DNA of 64,000 nt from Mycolicibacterium sp. lyk4-40-TYG-92 (GTDB lineage Bacteria; Actinomycetota; Actinomycetes; Mycobacteriales; Mycobacteriaceae). A program made the position numbers and the translations under genes. A model generated the notes under the pieces. That model did not search any database, had not been told where the DNA came from, and worked only from the letters and a program-made list of their open reading frames with translations. Positions 42,802 through 52,107 of this stretch are shown here, piece after piece; the stretch's first letter is position 1; each line of letters begins with the position of its first letter. The stretch is from contig NZ_JARVRX010000010.1 of the NCBI RefSeq assembly GCF_030209435.1, positions 372,001 through 436,000 on the forward strand. The letters are read 5' to 3'.

Positions 42802-43535
42802 TTGCGCCCCCGAAGCAGACGTAGTTGCAGGAGCGACTCGGTCCAGAATGCCCAGCGCGGCGCCGACGTCCAGGTCGAGTCGAAGAGTTTCTTGGTGGCG
42901 GCCAACGCATCGGGGGAGCGTTCGATCAGCTGTGCGGCCAGCTCCTCGGCGGCCAGCAGTGGATCGTCGGCGACGGAGGTGACTAGTCCATAGCCCAGCG
43001 CATCGGTCCCGGAAAACACCTCGGCGGTCATGGTGAGCCGCTTGGCCACATCGATCGGCAGGAGTTCGCGCAGCGTCACCGACCCGGTCATGTCCGGGAT
43101 CAGGCCCCAGCGGGCCTCCATGACCGACAACTTGCAGTCCGGCGTCGCGATGCGGAAGTCCGCCGCCAGGGCGACCTGCAGCCCGCCGCCGTAACAGTGG
43201 CCGTGCACTGCCGCGATCACCGGTACCGGCAACTCGCGCCAAGCCCAGCAGGCCTGCTGGAACAGGTTGGTCTTCTGCCCCGGGAACTTGCCGAAGTTGC
43301 GCACTGCGCTCAGCCCCTGCAGCTTTGCTCCGGCGAAGTCCAGCCCGGTGCAGAACGCGCGCCCGTCGCCCCGAAGAATCACGACGCGCACCGAACGGTC
43401 GCGGGCCAGTCGGTCGGGCACCGTGGCGAGCGCCTCCAGCATCGGCAGATCCAGGCTGTTCATCTTGTCGGCGCGGTTGAGCGTCGCGTAGGCGATGCCA
43501 TCTCGAACTTCGACGGTGATCCGATCCATTGCCAT
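42735..43535 (-). CDS. Enoyl-CoA hydratase/isomerase (crotonase) family
   Basis: A 266-aa crotonase; Met3 (43529) is an equally good start. The oxyanion-hole blocks are ILRGDGRAFCTGLDFAG (about 54-70) and AAVHGHCYGGGLQVALAADF (about 108-127). The catalytic Glu of hydratases would lie near MEARWGLIPDMTGSV (about 140). The extended C-terminus is basic. Crotonases act on acyl-CoA double bonds in beta-oxidation. It is divergent from the mce TetR gene and overlaps the secreted protein gene tail-to-tail. Confidence 0.9.
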   Translation of the reverse strand: MAMDRITVEVRDGIAYATLNRADKMNSLDLPMLEALATVPDRLARDRSVRVVILRGDGRAFCTGLDFAGAKLQGLSAVRNFGKFPGQKTNLFQQACWAWRELPVPVIAAVHGHCYGGGLQVALAADFRIATPDCKLSVMEARWGLIPDMTGSVTLRELLPIDVAKRLTMTAEVFSGTDALGYGLVTSVADDPLLAAEELAAQLIERSPDALAATKKLFDSTWTSAPRWAFWTESLLQLRLLRGRNHRLARKAGREGTPVWAPRSVD

Positions 43536-43712
43536 GGGGGCAGGATAGTGCGCCGCTGCCGCCTACCACGGCGCCGCTCGAAGCTGTGGGTGTTTGGTGA
43601 AAATGCCCAAACCGGCCCATGGTCGGGGAAGCCGCCCTACTGTGCAGCGGCAACGCCAAGTGTGAAGTTCAGCAAACCGGACGCCGCACCGCACGTCCTC
43701 GCGAGACAATTC

Positions 43713-43748
43713 ATTCCGTTTCGCGAAGAGTGTGTTCCAAACCGGAAT
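43713..43748. promoter_or_regulatory. Inverted repeat before the mce TetR gene
   Basis: ATTCCG (43713-43718) and CGGAAT (43743-43748) form a dyad 21 bp upstream of the TetR GTG; within it TTCC-AAACC-GGAA (43735-43747) gives a tighter dyad. It may be the operator for the TetR-mce operon and the divergent crotonase. Confidence 0.4.
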
Positions 43749-43769
43749 CGATGCGCTACTGTGATCCGC

Positions 43770-44441
43770 GTGACAGGCGAGGCGCGCGCGACGATGGCGG
43801 AACGCCAGCGTGCGAAGCGCGCTGAGCTGGTACGCGAGGAAGTCATCGAAGCGGCGTTGGCGGAGTTCGCTGAGCGGGGATATCACCAGACCTCCATCAG
43901 TCACATCGCCAAGCGCCTGGGGTCCGGCCACTCGATGTTCTACCGCTATTTCGAGAACAAGCGCGACATCGTCGACCACGCCGTGCGCCAGGTCAACGCC
44001 AGGGTGCTCGCGGCGATTGGCGATCCGACGCCGGGGCGGCTGACATCGATCACCGAATTCCGTGATCACCTGCTGGGGATCGGCATGGCCTACAGCGAAC
44101 TTCTGGCCGACGAACCGCGCTTGATGCAGCTGATCGTGGTGCAGGCAGCCGGTGTCGATCAGCAGATGACCGAGGAGTTCCAGCGTCTCTTCGATGACGG
44201 CGCCCGCGTTCTCGCGACCATGCTTCGGGACGGCATCAAGCAGGGCTACATCCGTGCCGACGTCGACGTGCGCGCCACCGCCCAGACCATCTGCGCCATC
44301 CCGTTCGGTATCGCCCTTCGCTACGGACAGAAGCCGAGCCGCGAGGAGTTGCTCGCGCAGACCCTCGCAAGCAATGAACTGGTGTGCCGCGGCATCGCCA
44401 CCGAGTGGCCGCAGTCCGGCCGGGAAGCGGCGGCTCGATGA
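43770..44441 (+). CDS. TetR-family regulator at head of the mce operon
   Basis: A 223-aa regulator if GTG 43770 is used; ATG 43794 is an alternative. A TACTGT-like -10 element at 43757-43762 just before the GTG would fit a leaderless transcript. The HTH is GYHQTSISHIAKRLGSGHSM (about 41-60). The stop overlaps the yrbEA start (ATGA), so the regulator and the whole transporter are one transcript. This recalls mce3R or mce1R beside their mce operons, but single-domain TetR here differs from the double-domain Mce3R. Confidence 0.87.
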   Translation: MTGEARATMAERQRAKRAELVREEVIEAALAEFAERGYHQTSISHIAKRLGSGHSMFYRYFENKRDIVDHAVRQVNARVLAAIGDPTPGRLTSITEFRDHLLGIGMAYSELLADEPRLMQLIVVQAAGVDQQMTEEFQRLFDDGARVLATMLRDGIKQGYIRADVDVRATAQTICAIPFGIALRYGQKPSREELLAQTLASNELVCRGIATEWPQSGREAAAR

Positions 44442-45301
44442 CGGACCAGGCACAACCACGGGGACTGGCGAAGTGGGGCGCCATCGCCGAGGCCATCGAC
44501 TGGGTCAAGCGTTATCTGCAGAACCACCCGATCGCATCGCTGAGCACGGCCGGTGGGCAGATCGTGCTCGGTCTGCGGACACTGGAGTACCTGTTCTTCG
44601 ACATCATCAAGGGCCGCTTCCAGGTGCGCGAGTTCCTGGACCAGGCCGCGTTCATGGCCGGAACCGCCTTCACCCCAACGGTTCTGGTGACCATCCCGAT
44701 CAGCGTGACGCTGTCGATCCAGTTCGCGTTGCTGGCTGGCCAGGTGGGTGCGTCATCGCTGTCGGGCGCGGCCACCGGGCTGGTGGTGATCCGGCAGGGC
44801 GCGCCGCTGGTCGCCTCGCTGCTGCTGGCGACGGCGGTGGGTTCGGCGGTCTGCGCCGATCTCGGGTCGCGCACCATGCGTGAGGAAATCTCCGCCATGG
44901 AGGTGATGGGCGTGTCCCCGATCCAGCGCCTGGTCGTGCCGCGGCTGGCCGCGCTCGTTCTCATCGGTGTGCTGCTGACCGGCGTCACCAGCTTCGTCGG
45001 CTACCTGGCGAGCTACATGTTCAACGTCTATCTGCAGAACGGCACCCCGGGCTCCTTCATTGCCACGTTCTCGTCGTTCTCCACGGTCGGTGACCTGGCG
45101 CTGGCGATGGTCAAGGCCGTCGTCTTCGGCGTCATCGTGGCGGTGATCAGTTGCCACAAGGGGCTGGACACCCGGGGCGGTCCGGCCGGTGTGGCGAACT
45201 CGGTCAACGCCGCGGTGGTGGAGTCGGTACTGCTGATGATGATCGTCAACGTGGTGATGAGCCAGCTGTACGTCATCGTGTTCCCGAAGACGTCGATCTG
45301 A
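44438..45301 (+). CDS. yrbEA: YrbE-family mce permease subunit A
   Basis: A 287-aa MlaE/YrbE permease with about five or six membrane segments. Family blocks are REFLDQAAFMAGTAFTPTVL, VCADLGSRTMREEISAMEVM (the EEI-AM motif) and VNAAVVESVLLMMIVNVVMS. With YrbEB it forms the membrane channel of the Mce lipid importer, powered by an MceG ATPase encoded elsewhere. It overlaps the TetR stop and ends 1 bp before yrbEB. Confidence 0.95.
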   Translation: MTDQAQPRGLAKWGAIAEAIDWVKRYLQNHPIASLSTAGGQIVLGLRTLEYLFFDIIKGRFQVREFLDQAAFMAGTAFTPTVLVTIPISVTLSIQFALLAGQVGASSLSGAATGLVVIRQGAPLVASLLLATAVGSAVCADLGSRTMREEISAMEVMGVSPIQRLVVPRLAALVLIGVLLTGVTSFVGYLASYMFNVYLQNGTPGSFIATFSSFSTVGDLALAMVKAVVFGVIVAVISCHKGLDTRGGPAGVANSVNAAVVESVLLMMIVNVVMSQLYVIVFPKTSI

Positions 45302-45302
45302 C

Positions 45303-46160
45303 ATGGCCGCTCCCTCAACATTCACCCCGGGCCTGCTGCGGCCGTTCACCGCGGTCGGCAACGGGCTGCTGAAGGCGGCCGGGCGCACCGGCCACATGAT
45401 CGAGTTCTTCGGCAGGGTCGTGCTGGCCGTGCCGACGATGTGGTTGCGCTACCGGAAGGAACTGCTGCGGCTGCTGTCCGACATCACGTGGGGCAACGGC
45501 TCCATCGTGGTGGGCGGCGGCACGCTGAATGTGGCCGGCGTTTTGGGTGTCACGGCCGGCGCACTGGTCGCCGTCGAGGGCTACAACGCCCTGAATCTGC
45601 TGGGCCTGGGGCCCGCCACGGGTCTGGTCTCCTCGTTCGCGACGACCCGCGAACTGGCGCCGGCGATGATCGCGATGGCCTTCATCGCGCAGGCCGGCTG
45701 CCGGTTCACCGCGCAGCTCGGTGCCATGCGGATCAATGACGAGATCGACGCGCTGGACACCCTCGGCATCAACTCGGTGGCATACCTGGTGGCGACGCGG
45801 GTGGTGGCCTCGGTCATCGCGGTGGTTCCGCTGTTCCTCGCGGCGCTGGCCCTGGCCTACCTGTCGTGCCAGTTGGTCAGCGTCGTGGCCGGTCAGTCCA
45901 CGGGTACCTACCTGCACTACTTCGGGTTGTTCCTCGAGGGCCGTGACGTGCTGTTCGCCACCGTCAAAGCGGTGATCTTCGTGTTCATCTCGTCGACCAT
46001 CCAGTGCTACTACGGCTACTTCGCCTCCGGTGGCCCGGCCGGTGTCGGTGTGGCGGCCGGCCGGGCGATGCGCGGCAGTGTCACGGTCGTGATGATCGTC
46101 AACATGCTGCTCACCATGGCGCTGTGGGGCGTCATCAGTGGTGCGAGGTTCGGTGGCTGA
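45303..46160 (+). CDS. yrbEB: YrbE-family mce permease subunit B
   Basis: A 285-aa permease of the same family, with QAGCRFTAQLGAMRINDEID followed by ALDTLGINSVAYLVATRVVA. It pairs with the upstream permease. TGATG links it to mceA (46158-46162). Confidence 0.95.
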   Translation: MAAPSTFTPGLLRPFTAVGNGLLKAAGRTGHMIEFFGRVVLAVPTMWLRYRKELLRLLSDITWGNGSIVVGGGTLNVAGVLGVTAGALVAVEGYNALNLLGLGPATGLVSSFATTRELAPAMIAMAFIAQAGCRFTAQLGAMRINDEIDALDTLGINSVAYLVATRVVASVIAVVPLFLAALALAYLSCQLVSVVAGQSTGTYLHYFGLFLEGRDVLFATVKAVIFVFISSTIQCYYGYFASGGPAGVGVAAGRAMRGSVTVVMIVNMLLTMALWGVISGARFGG

Positions 46161-47680
46161 TGGGTAACTCGTTCGACCACGACCCGCGGGGCTCGACCGA
46201 CCGCAAGCTGGGTGTCATCGGCCTGTGCTTCGCGGTGATCGCGTCGTTCGCCGCGGTCCTCATGGTGGTGAAATCGCAAGGCAAGCTGGACGATTTCGTC
46301 CGCGTCGAGCTCAAGCTCATCAATATCGGTGACGGTCTGCCGGAGCGGTCCGACGTCAAGTTCCGCGGTGTCATCGTCGGGATGGTGTCGGGTGTGACGC
46401 CGTCGCAGCACGGTCAGCCGAACGTGGTGCACGTCAACATCCAGCCGCAGTTCGCCGCGCAGATTCCCGACAACGTGACCGCTCGCGTGGTGCCCGCCAA
46501 CATCTTTGCGGTATCGGCGGTGCAGCTGGTGCAGAACGGCGACGGGGCGCGCTCGATCCGTTCCGGTGACGTCGTGCTCGAAGACCAGACCTTGCCCACG
46601 GTGCTGTTCCAGAACGTGCTGGCCAAACTGCGCCAGCTCCTCAAGGCCGTCGGCCAGTCACCCGATGCCAACAATGTCGGCGTCTTCGCGGCCATCTCCG
46701 AGGCCACCCACGGCCGGGGACAGAAGATCACCGACGCCGGTCATGACGTGAACGCGATCATGCAGCAACTGAATACGGTCGTGAAGTCCGACGACACGGG
46801 GCCGACGACGTTGTCCGCACTGAAGGCCGCGGCCGAGAGCCTGCGTACGGTGTCGCCGGACCTGTTCACGGCGCTGGACAGCTCGGTACAGCCGATGCGG
46901 ACGTTCGCCGAGAAGCGGACGCAGCTGACCAATTTTCTGTCGGGCGGCCTGAATACCACTGGCACGCTGGGGGATGCCTTCGAGCACCAGAGTGACCGGA
47001 TGATCCAGGTCAGCACCGGCCTGACGCCCGCGATGGGTGTGCTGGCCGACCATGCCGGCGAATTCCACGGCGTCTCAACACGTTTGCAGGCCCTGGCCAA
47101 CAAGATCTACGACGAAGGTGTCAATCAGGACACCGGCAACATCATCTGGAAGGCGGTCATCTCGATGAACCCGTCGCGCCAGTACACCCGGGCGGACTGC
47201 CCGCGGTACGGCGCGATGGAGGGTCCGAGCTGCCAGACCGCACCGGAAACCCCGACCGCGCCCGACCTCAAGCCCGGCCTGGAATCGATGGGTATGGCGA
47301 CCCCGCCGTGGGTGACCGAGAACCGTCCCAACATTGCGCCGCCGCGCTTTTCGGTCCCGATCGTGCCGGAGTTTCCCGGCCCGCCGGACCCGAACGCGCC
47401 GCCCGCACCGCAGGCCGCGCCCGCACCGCAGCCGGCGCCCGTACCCCCGGGCCCGCCCTTGCCGGCCGAAGCCGGCGCACCCCCACCGGCCGGTCAGGTC
47501 CAGCAGCAGTCCGCACCGCTCTACGGCGGCACCGTGGGGCCGGTCGGCAGCCCGAGTGAGAAGGACCAGTTGAGCCAGATCGTCGGTGGCCCAGCCACAT
47601 CCGCCACCCAGTTGTTGCTGGGCCCGGTGGCCCGAGGGCAGGACGTGCACGTCACTCCGATCCCGGAGGGGCAGCCATGA
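46160..47680 (+). CDS. mceA: MceA, lipid-transport MCE protein
   Basis: A 506-aa protein from ATG 46160. One N-terminal membrane helix (about 16-35) is followed by the MCE domain (about 40-120, GDGLPERSDVKFRGVIVGMV), a long helical region with coiled-coil character and a Pro/Ala-rich tail after about 385. MceA to MceF form a hexameric tube that carries lipids across the periplasm. The tail is unusually Pro-rich. The stop overlaps mceB (ATGA at 47677). Confidence 0.94.
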   Translation: MGNSFDHDPRGSTDRKLGVIGLCFAVIASFAAVLMVVKSQGKLDDFVRVELKLINIGDGLPERSDVKFRGVIVGMVSGVTPSQHGQPNVVHVNIQPQFAAQIPDNVTARVVPANIFAVSAVQLVQNGDGARSIRSGDVVLEDQTLPTVLFQNVLAKLRQLLKAVGQSPDANNVGVFAAISEATHGRGQKITDAGHDVNAIMQQLNTVVKSDDTGPTTLSALKAAAESLRTVSPDLFTALDSSVQPMRTFAEKRTQLTNFLSGGLNTTGTLGDAFEHQSDRMIQVSTGLTPAMGVLADHAGEFHGVSTRLQALANKIYDEGVNQDTGNIIWKAVISMNPSRQYTRADCPRYGAMEGPSCQTAPETPTAPDLKPGLESMGMATPPWVTENRPNIAPPRFSVPIVPEFPGPPDPNAPPAPQAAPAPQPAPVPPGPPLPAEAGAPPPAGQVQQQSAPLYGGTVGPVGSPSEKDQLSQIVGGPATSATQLLLGPVARGQDVHVTPIPEGQP

Positions 47681-48726
47681 AATTGAAGCGCAGCACCGTC
47701 GTCTTCCTGACGCTGTTCCTGGTCTTCTCCGTGGCCGTCACCTGGATGGTCTTCGCCACCTTGCAGCGCAACGTCGCCGGGCCCACCTCGAGCTATTCGG
47801 CGATCTTCAGCGACGTGTCGGGTTTGGCCGAAGGCGACGATGTCCGGGTGGCCGGCGTCCGGGTCGGTCGCGTCGACAAGATCGAGCTGACGCCGGACAA
47901 CCAGGCCAAAGTGTCGTTCCAGGTGCGCAGCAACCAGACGCTGTACACCAACACGCTGGCCTCGGTGACCTACCAGAACATCATCGGCCAGCGGTACCTG
48001 GGGTTGAGCCAGGGCGAAGGTGACAAGCGCAAACTTGCTGTCGGAGCGCAGATTCCGGAGAGCCGTACCAATCCGTCGTTCGACATCTCCTACATGCTCA
48101 ACGGTTTCGAGCCACTGTTCACCGAGCTCGACCCGCAGCAGGTGGACAACCTGACCAATGCCATCATCACGGCGTTCCAGGGCAACCAGGGCTCGCTGCT
48201 GACCCTGACGACGCAGGCCTCGGTGTTGACGCAGACGCTCGCGGGTCCCGATGCGGCCCTGGGGGATTTGATCGCGAACCTGGACAGGCTGATGACGACG
48301 TTGGCTCAGCAGAGCACCAATCTGCAGACGATGCTGCACGAAACCTCGGTGTCGATCGCCGCCCTGAACAGCCGGCGCGATGAGCTGGTCTCCTCGGTGG
48401 GGTCCATCACCGCCAACGTGACACGGCTGTCGGCGATCGTCAACGCGATAACCCCGCAGATGCAGCAGTTCATCGACCGCGAGCCGGGCTTCCTGAAGTA
48501 CAGCGTGACCGACGGCAAGCAACGCCTGGCGTACGCGGTGGCCAATGTGCCGTTGCTGCTCAAGGGACTTGCCCGCGCGGGCCAGGAAGGCACCTACATC
48601 GACGTCTACGTCTGCGACCTCGATTTCGGCCTGTGGCGCGGCTTGCTCAACTGGTTCCGGCGGTTCGTCGTCGCGGCGACGCCGGGCAACGGCAACGAGA
48701 CCTGGCACACGGCGGTGTGCCGATGA
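47677..48726 (+). CDS. mceB: MceB, lipid-transport MCE protein
   Basis: A 349-aa protein. N-terminal membrane helix (about 7-28), then an MCE domain with DVSGLAEGDDVRVAGVRVGR (about 49-68) and a helical domain up to about 290; the C-terminus has two Cys (VCDLDFG and AVCR). ATGA links it to mceC at 48723. Confidence 0.94.
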   Translation: MKLKRSTVVFLTLFLVFSVAVTWMVFATLQRNVAGPTSSYSAIFSDVSGLAEGDDVRVAGVRVGRVDKIELTPDNQAKVSFQVRSNQTLYTNTLASVTYQNIIGQRYLGLSQGEGDKRKLAVGAQIPESRTNPSFDISYMLNGFEPLFTELDPQQVDNLTNAIITAFQGNQGSLLTLTTQASVLTQTLAGPDAALGDLIANLDRLMTTLAQQSTNLQTMLHETSVSIAALNSRRDELVSSVGSITANVTRLSAIVNAITPQMQQFIDREPGFLKYSVTDGKQRLAYAVANVPLLLKGLARAGQEGTYIDVYVCDLDFGLWRGLLNWFRRFVVAATPGNGNETWHTAVCR

Positions 48727-49787
48727 GCAGCCTGTTCGGTGGCCCCCTCCGCCCGGCGAACATCCCGGGCGGACGCAAGCGAGTCCTGGAGGACTACAAC
48801 AAGTTCTGGCTCGGTGTGATCGGCCTGACGGTCATCATCGTGATGGTCGCCGCCGTGGTGCTGATCAGCATCCTGGACGTCGGCAAGAAGCAGTACACCG
48901 CCGAGTTCGCCCAGGCCGCCGCGATCAAATCCGGCAACGCCGTGACCATCGCGGGCATCAACGTCGGCGAGGTGCAGAACGTCGAGCTGGCCGGTGACCA
49001 CGTGGTCGTGACCTTCAAAGCCGACAAGAACGTCCGGCTGGGCACCGACACGCACGCGGCCATCAAACTCACGACCATCCTGGGCTCGCGGTACCTGGAG
49101 ATCAGCCCGGCTGGTGCGGGCCATCTGCCCGGCAACACCATCAAGTTGAGTCATACCGAGGTGCCGTATGACCTGCAGAAGACGCTCGAGGGTGCGACCA
49201 GCACCCTGTCACCGCTCGATGCGGACAAGATCGCCGAGTCGGTGCGCGTGATGAGCGGCAGCCTGCAGGGTGTGCCCGACGCCCTGCCGGAGGCGCTGAC
49301 CAACCTGAATTCGCTGGCCGGCGTCATCCAGTCGCGCCGCGACCAGCTCGGGACGCTGATCACCAACGCCGACACCATCGCCGCGCTGTTGCATCGGCAG
49401 AAGGCCGACCTCGGGGCACTTGTGTTGCAGGGCAACCAGATTCTCGGAGAGATCACTACCCGGCGGGCCGCGATGCAGCGGCTGTTCGACGGCGTGACGC
49501 TGCTCGCCGACCGCGCGCACACGCTCCTGGCCAACGAGCCGCAGCTCGACGCGCTGATCGCCAACCTGCACGAATTCGCCAAGCTCCTCGGCGAGCACGA
49601 CGCTCTGGTCCGCAGCATCTTGCAGGTCGCACCGATCACCGCACGCAACATCGCCAACCTGACCGGTAGTGGCAACGGTGCCGACATCACCCTGCCCGCC
49701 GGGATCATGGTCGACTCCTGGATGTGCGCGATCAGCGGCCGCGCCCGCCAGTTCAACATCGTCGAGTACTTCAAGGACTGCAAATGA
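48723..49787 (+). CDS. mceC: MceC, lipid-transport MCE protein
   Basis: A 354-aa protein from ATG 48723 overlapping the mceB stop. The N-terminal helix (about 32-54, VIGLTVIIVMVAAVVLISIL) precedes an MCE domain (AAAIKSGNAVTIAGINVGEV, about 63-82) and a long helical part. Unlike many MceC proteins it has no long Pro-rich tail. ATGA links it to mceD. Confidence 0.94.
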   Translation: MSSLFGGPLRPANIPGGRKRVLEDYNKFWLGVIGLTVIIVMVAAVVLISILDVGKKQYTAEFAQAAAIKSGNAVTIAGINVGEVQNVELAGDHVVVTFKADKNVRLGTDTHAAIKLTTILGSRYLEISPAGAGHLPGNTIKLSHTEVPYDLQKTLEGATSTLSPLDADKIAESVRVMSGSLQGVPDALPEALTNLNSLAGVIQSRRDQLGTLITNADTIAALLHRQKADLGALVLQGNQILGEITTRRAAMQRLFDGVTLLADRAHTLLANEPQLDALIANLHEFAKLLGEHDALVRSILQVAPITARNIANLTGSGNGADITLPAGIMVDSWMCAISGRARQFNIVEYFKDCK

Positions 49788-50992
49788 GTAAGCGTGCCTT
49801 GATGTTCGGGGCGATCGCCGTTATCGCGATCGTCGCGCTGGTGACGACCGCGGCGGCCGTGGCGCCGCGCGTGTGGCAACGCAACATCACCGTGACCGCG
49901 CACTTCCAGGACGCCGTCGGGTTGTATCCCGGTAACGCGGTGTCGGTGCTCGGTATGCAGGTGGGCAAGGTCGACTCGGTGGTGAACAAGGGTGGCTACA
50001 TCGAAGTCACCATGGACATCGACAAGAAGATCCCGATCCCCAGCGACGTCACGGCCGCTACTGTGTCCGCCTCGATCCTCACGGACCGGCACGTCGAGCT
50101 GACCCCGCCCTACCGGGGCGGGAACAAACTGCGCGACGGTGATCTGATCGCGTTGGGCCACACCAGGACTCCGGTCGAGTTCGACAAGACGCTGTCGATG
50201 ATCGACAAACTGGGTACCGCCCTGAAGGGCAACCCTCAGGGCGGTGGGCCGCTGGGTGATCTGGTGGACCTGGGGTCCCGGATCAGCTCGGAGAACAGCA
50301 CGCAGATCAAGTCGACGCTGACCAAGTTGTCGGAGGCCCTCAAGGTCGGCCCCGATGGCGGTGCGAAGACAGAGAAGAACCTGCAGGAGATCATCCGCAG
50401 CGTCTCCGACCTGACCCAGTCCGCGGCCGAGAACGATGCCGCCATCCGCCAATTCGGCGGCAATGTGCACCAGTTGAGCGACATCCTCGCCGACCAGAAT
50501 CTCGGGTCGGGGCGCACCGGGGCCAAGGCCAATGAGATCCTCGATGAGGTCAGCGGGCTGCTCGATCGCCACCGCGATCAACTCAAGGGCGCGTTCGGCG
50601 ACTTGAACACCGTGACGCGGTCCCTCTCGGACAACAAGCGTGAGTTGGAAGAGACGCTGGACGTCCTGCCGCTGACCCTGGACAACGTCTACAACGTGCT
50701 GGACCCGGTGGGTGGCAGCATCCGCGGACATCTGTTGACCGACAAGCTGTTGGCCTACAACCAGCTGAACAAAGAACTGTGCAACCTGATGGGCCTCAAG
50801 CAATTGGGTTGCGCGACCGGCACATTGCAGGACTACGGCCCGGACTTCGGGTTGACGTCGATGATGGACCTGATGGCCAACGGTATCGGTCCGTCCGGTC
50901 AGGGCGAACCGCCCAAGCCGGGCGCGACACCCGCGACACCGTCGGCCACGCCGGCGCCCGCTGCGCCCGCGCCGGGAGGGCCGACGCGATGA
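49784..50992 (+). CDS. mceD: MceD, lipid-transport MCE protein
   Basis: A 402-aa protein from ATG 49784. Membrane helix at about 7-26, then an MCE domain with DAVGLYPGNAVSVLGMQVGK (about 44-63), helical region and a short Ala/Pro tail (about 375-402). ATGA links it to mceE at 50989. Confidence 0.94.
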   Translation: MSKRALMFGAIAVIAIVALVTTAAAVAPRVWQRNITVTAHFQDAVGLYPGNAVSVLGMQVGKVDSVVNKGGYIEVTMDIDKKIPIPSDVTAATVSASILTDRHVELTPPYRGGNKLRDGDLIALGHTRTPVEFDKTLSMIDKLGTALKGNPQGGGPLGDLVDLGSRISSENSTQIKSTLTKLSEALKVGPDGGAKTEKNLQEIIRSVSDLTQSAAENDAAIRQFGGNVHQLSDILADQNLGSGRTGAKANEILDEVSGLLDRHRDQLKGAFGDLNTVTRSLSDNKRELEETLDVLPLTLDNVYNVLDPVGGSIRGHLLTDKLLAYNQLNKELCNLMGLKQLGCATGTLQDYGPDFGLTSMMDLMANGIGPSGQGEPPKPGATPATPSATPAPAAPAPGGPTR

Positions 50993-52107
50993 GCGTGAAA
51001 TCCGTTGTGCGAGGCGCACGCTGGGCAGGAGTTCTCGGCAGCGTGTTGGTGCTGACCGGTTGCGCAGCGGGCCTGGACAGCGTGCCGCTGCCGTCCCCGG
51101 GGTCCCGGGGCGGGACCTACAACCTCAACGCGGTGTTCACCGACGCGTTGAATCTGCCGTCGAAGGCGAAAGTGCGCCTGTACGGCGCGGACATCGGTGA
51201 AGTGACCTCGATAGAGGCCGTGGACTTCACCGCGATGGTGTCCATGCGGATCCGTCGGGATGTGCCACTGCCGGTGGGCAGTACGGCCGAATTGCGGTCG
51301 GCCACACCACTGGGCGACGTGTTCCTCCAGATTCGGCCACCGGACGACAAGGCAGACGGCGGTGCGTTGCTACGTAACGGCGACACCATCCCGTTGGGGT
51401 CGACCGCCGCGGCCCCGACGGTCGAGGAACTCCTCAACTCGCTGGCCATGCTCGTCAATGGCGGCGCCATCCGCGCCCTCACCACCGATGTCAACGGTGC
51501 CGGCCGGGTGGTCGGCGGTCGCGGCGAGAAGCTGGCCGGGCTGATCTCGGAGACCAACCAGTTCCTGGCGAAGATGACGGCGCGGTCGGCACAGCTGGAC
51601 GCGACGTTGCGCAGCACGTCGAACATGGCAGCCGAGGTTGCCCGGCACCAGCAGAGCATCGACACCGCGCTGTCCGCCGGTGCCCCCGCGCTGGCGGTCC
51701 TCTCCGACAACACCACGCGAATCATGGACGTGGTGGACAACGTCGGCCGCATCACTCGGCAGCTGTCGAAGTTCCCGTCGATGCGGGGCACCGACACCCG
51801 CAGCGTCGCCGCCGATGTCAACAAGCTTTCGCAGGTGTTCAACGAGATCGCCTTGGACCCGAACATCTCGCTGACCGCCTTCAACCGGCTGATCGGCCTC
51901 CTGGTCAAAGCCACCAGTTCCACCGCGGTGCATGTGGAGGCGGAAATCTCCAGGATCGCGATCGGTGCACTGCCCGACAAGAACTACGCGGGCGACCCCG
52001 GTATCCACGGACCCGACGGCACCGACTGGCACCTGATGATCGGTAGCCTGCGCTACGAGTGGAACATGCTGCTCGGCCGCATCTACGGATCGGACCGGAC
52101 CCGATGA
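50989..52107 (+). CDS. mceE: MceE, MCE lipoprotein
   Basis: A 372-aa protein from ATG 50989. The signal peptide ends in the lipobox LTGC (Cys25), as in the E subunits (LprK-type) of Mce systems. The MCE domain (LNLPSKAKVRLYGADIGEVT, about 54-73) and helical region follow. It anchors the complex by a lipid rather than a helix. ATGA links it to mceF. Confidence 0.94.
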   Translation: MSVKSVVRGARWAGVLGSVLVLTGCAAGLDSVPLPSPGSRGGTYNLNAVFTDALNLPSKAKVRLYGADIGEVTSIEAVDFTAMVSMRIRRDVPLPVGSTAELRSATPLGDVFLQIRPPDDKADGGALLRNGDTIPLGSTAAAPTVEELLNSLAMLVNGGAIRALTTDVNGAGRVVGGRGEKLAGLISETNQFLAKMTARSAQLDATLRSTSNMAAEVARHQQSIDTALSAGAPALAVLSDNTTRIMDVVDNVGRITRQLSKFPSMRGTDTRSVAADVNKLSQVFNEIALDPNISLTAFNRLIGLLVKATSSTAVHVEAEISRIAIGALPDKNYAGDPGIHGPDGTDWHLMIGSLRYEWNMLLGRIYGSDRTR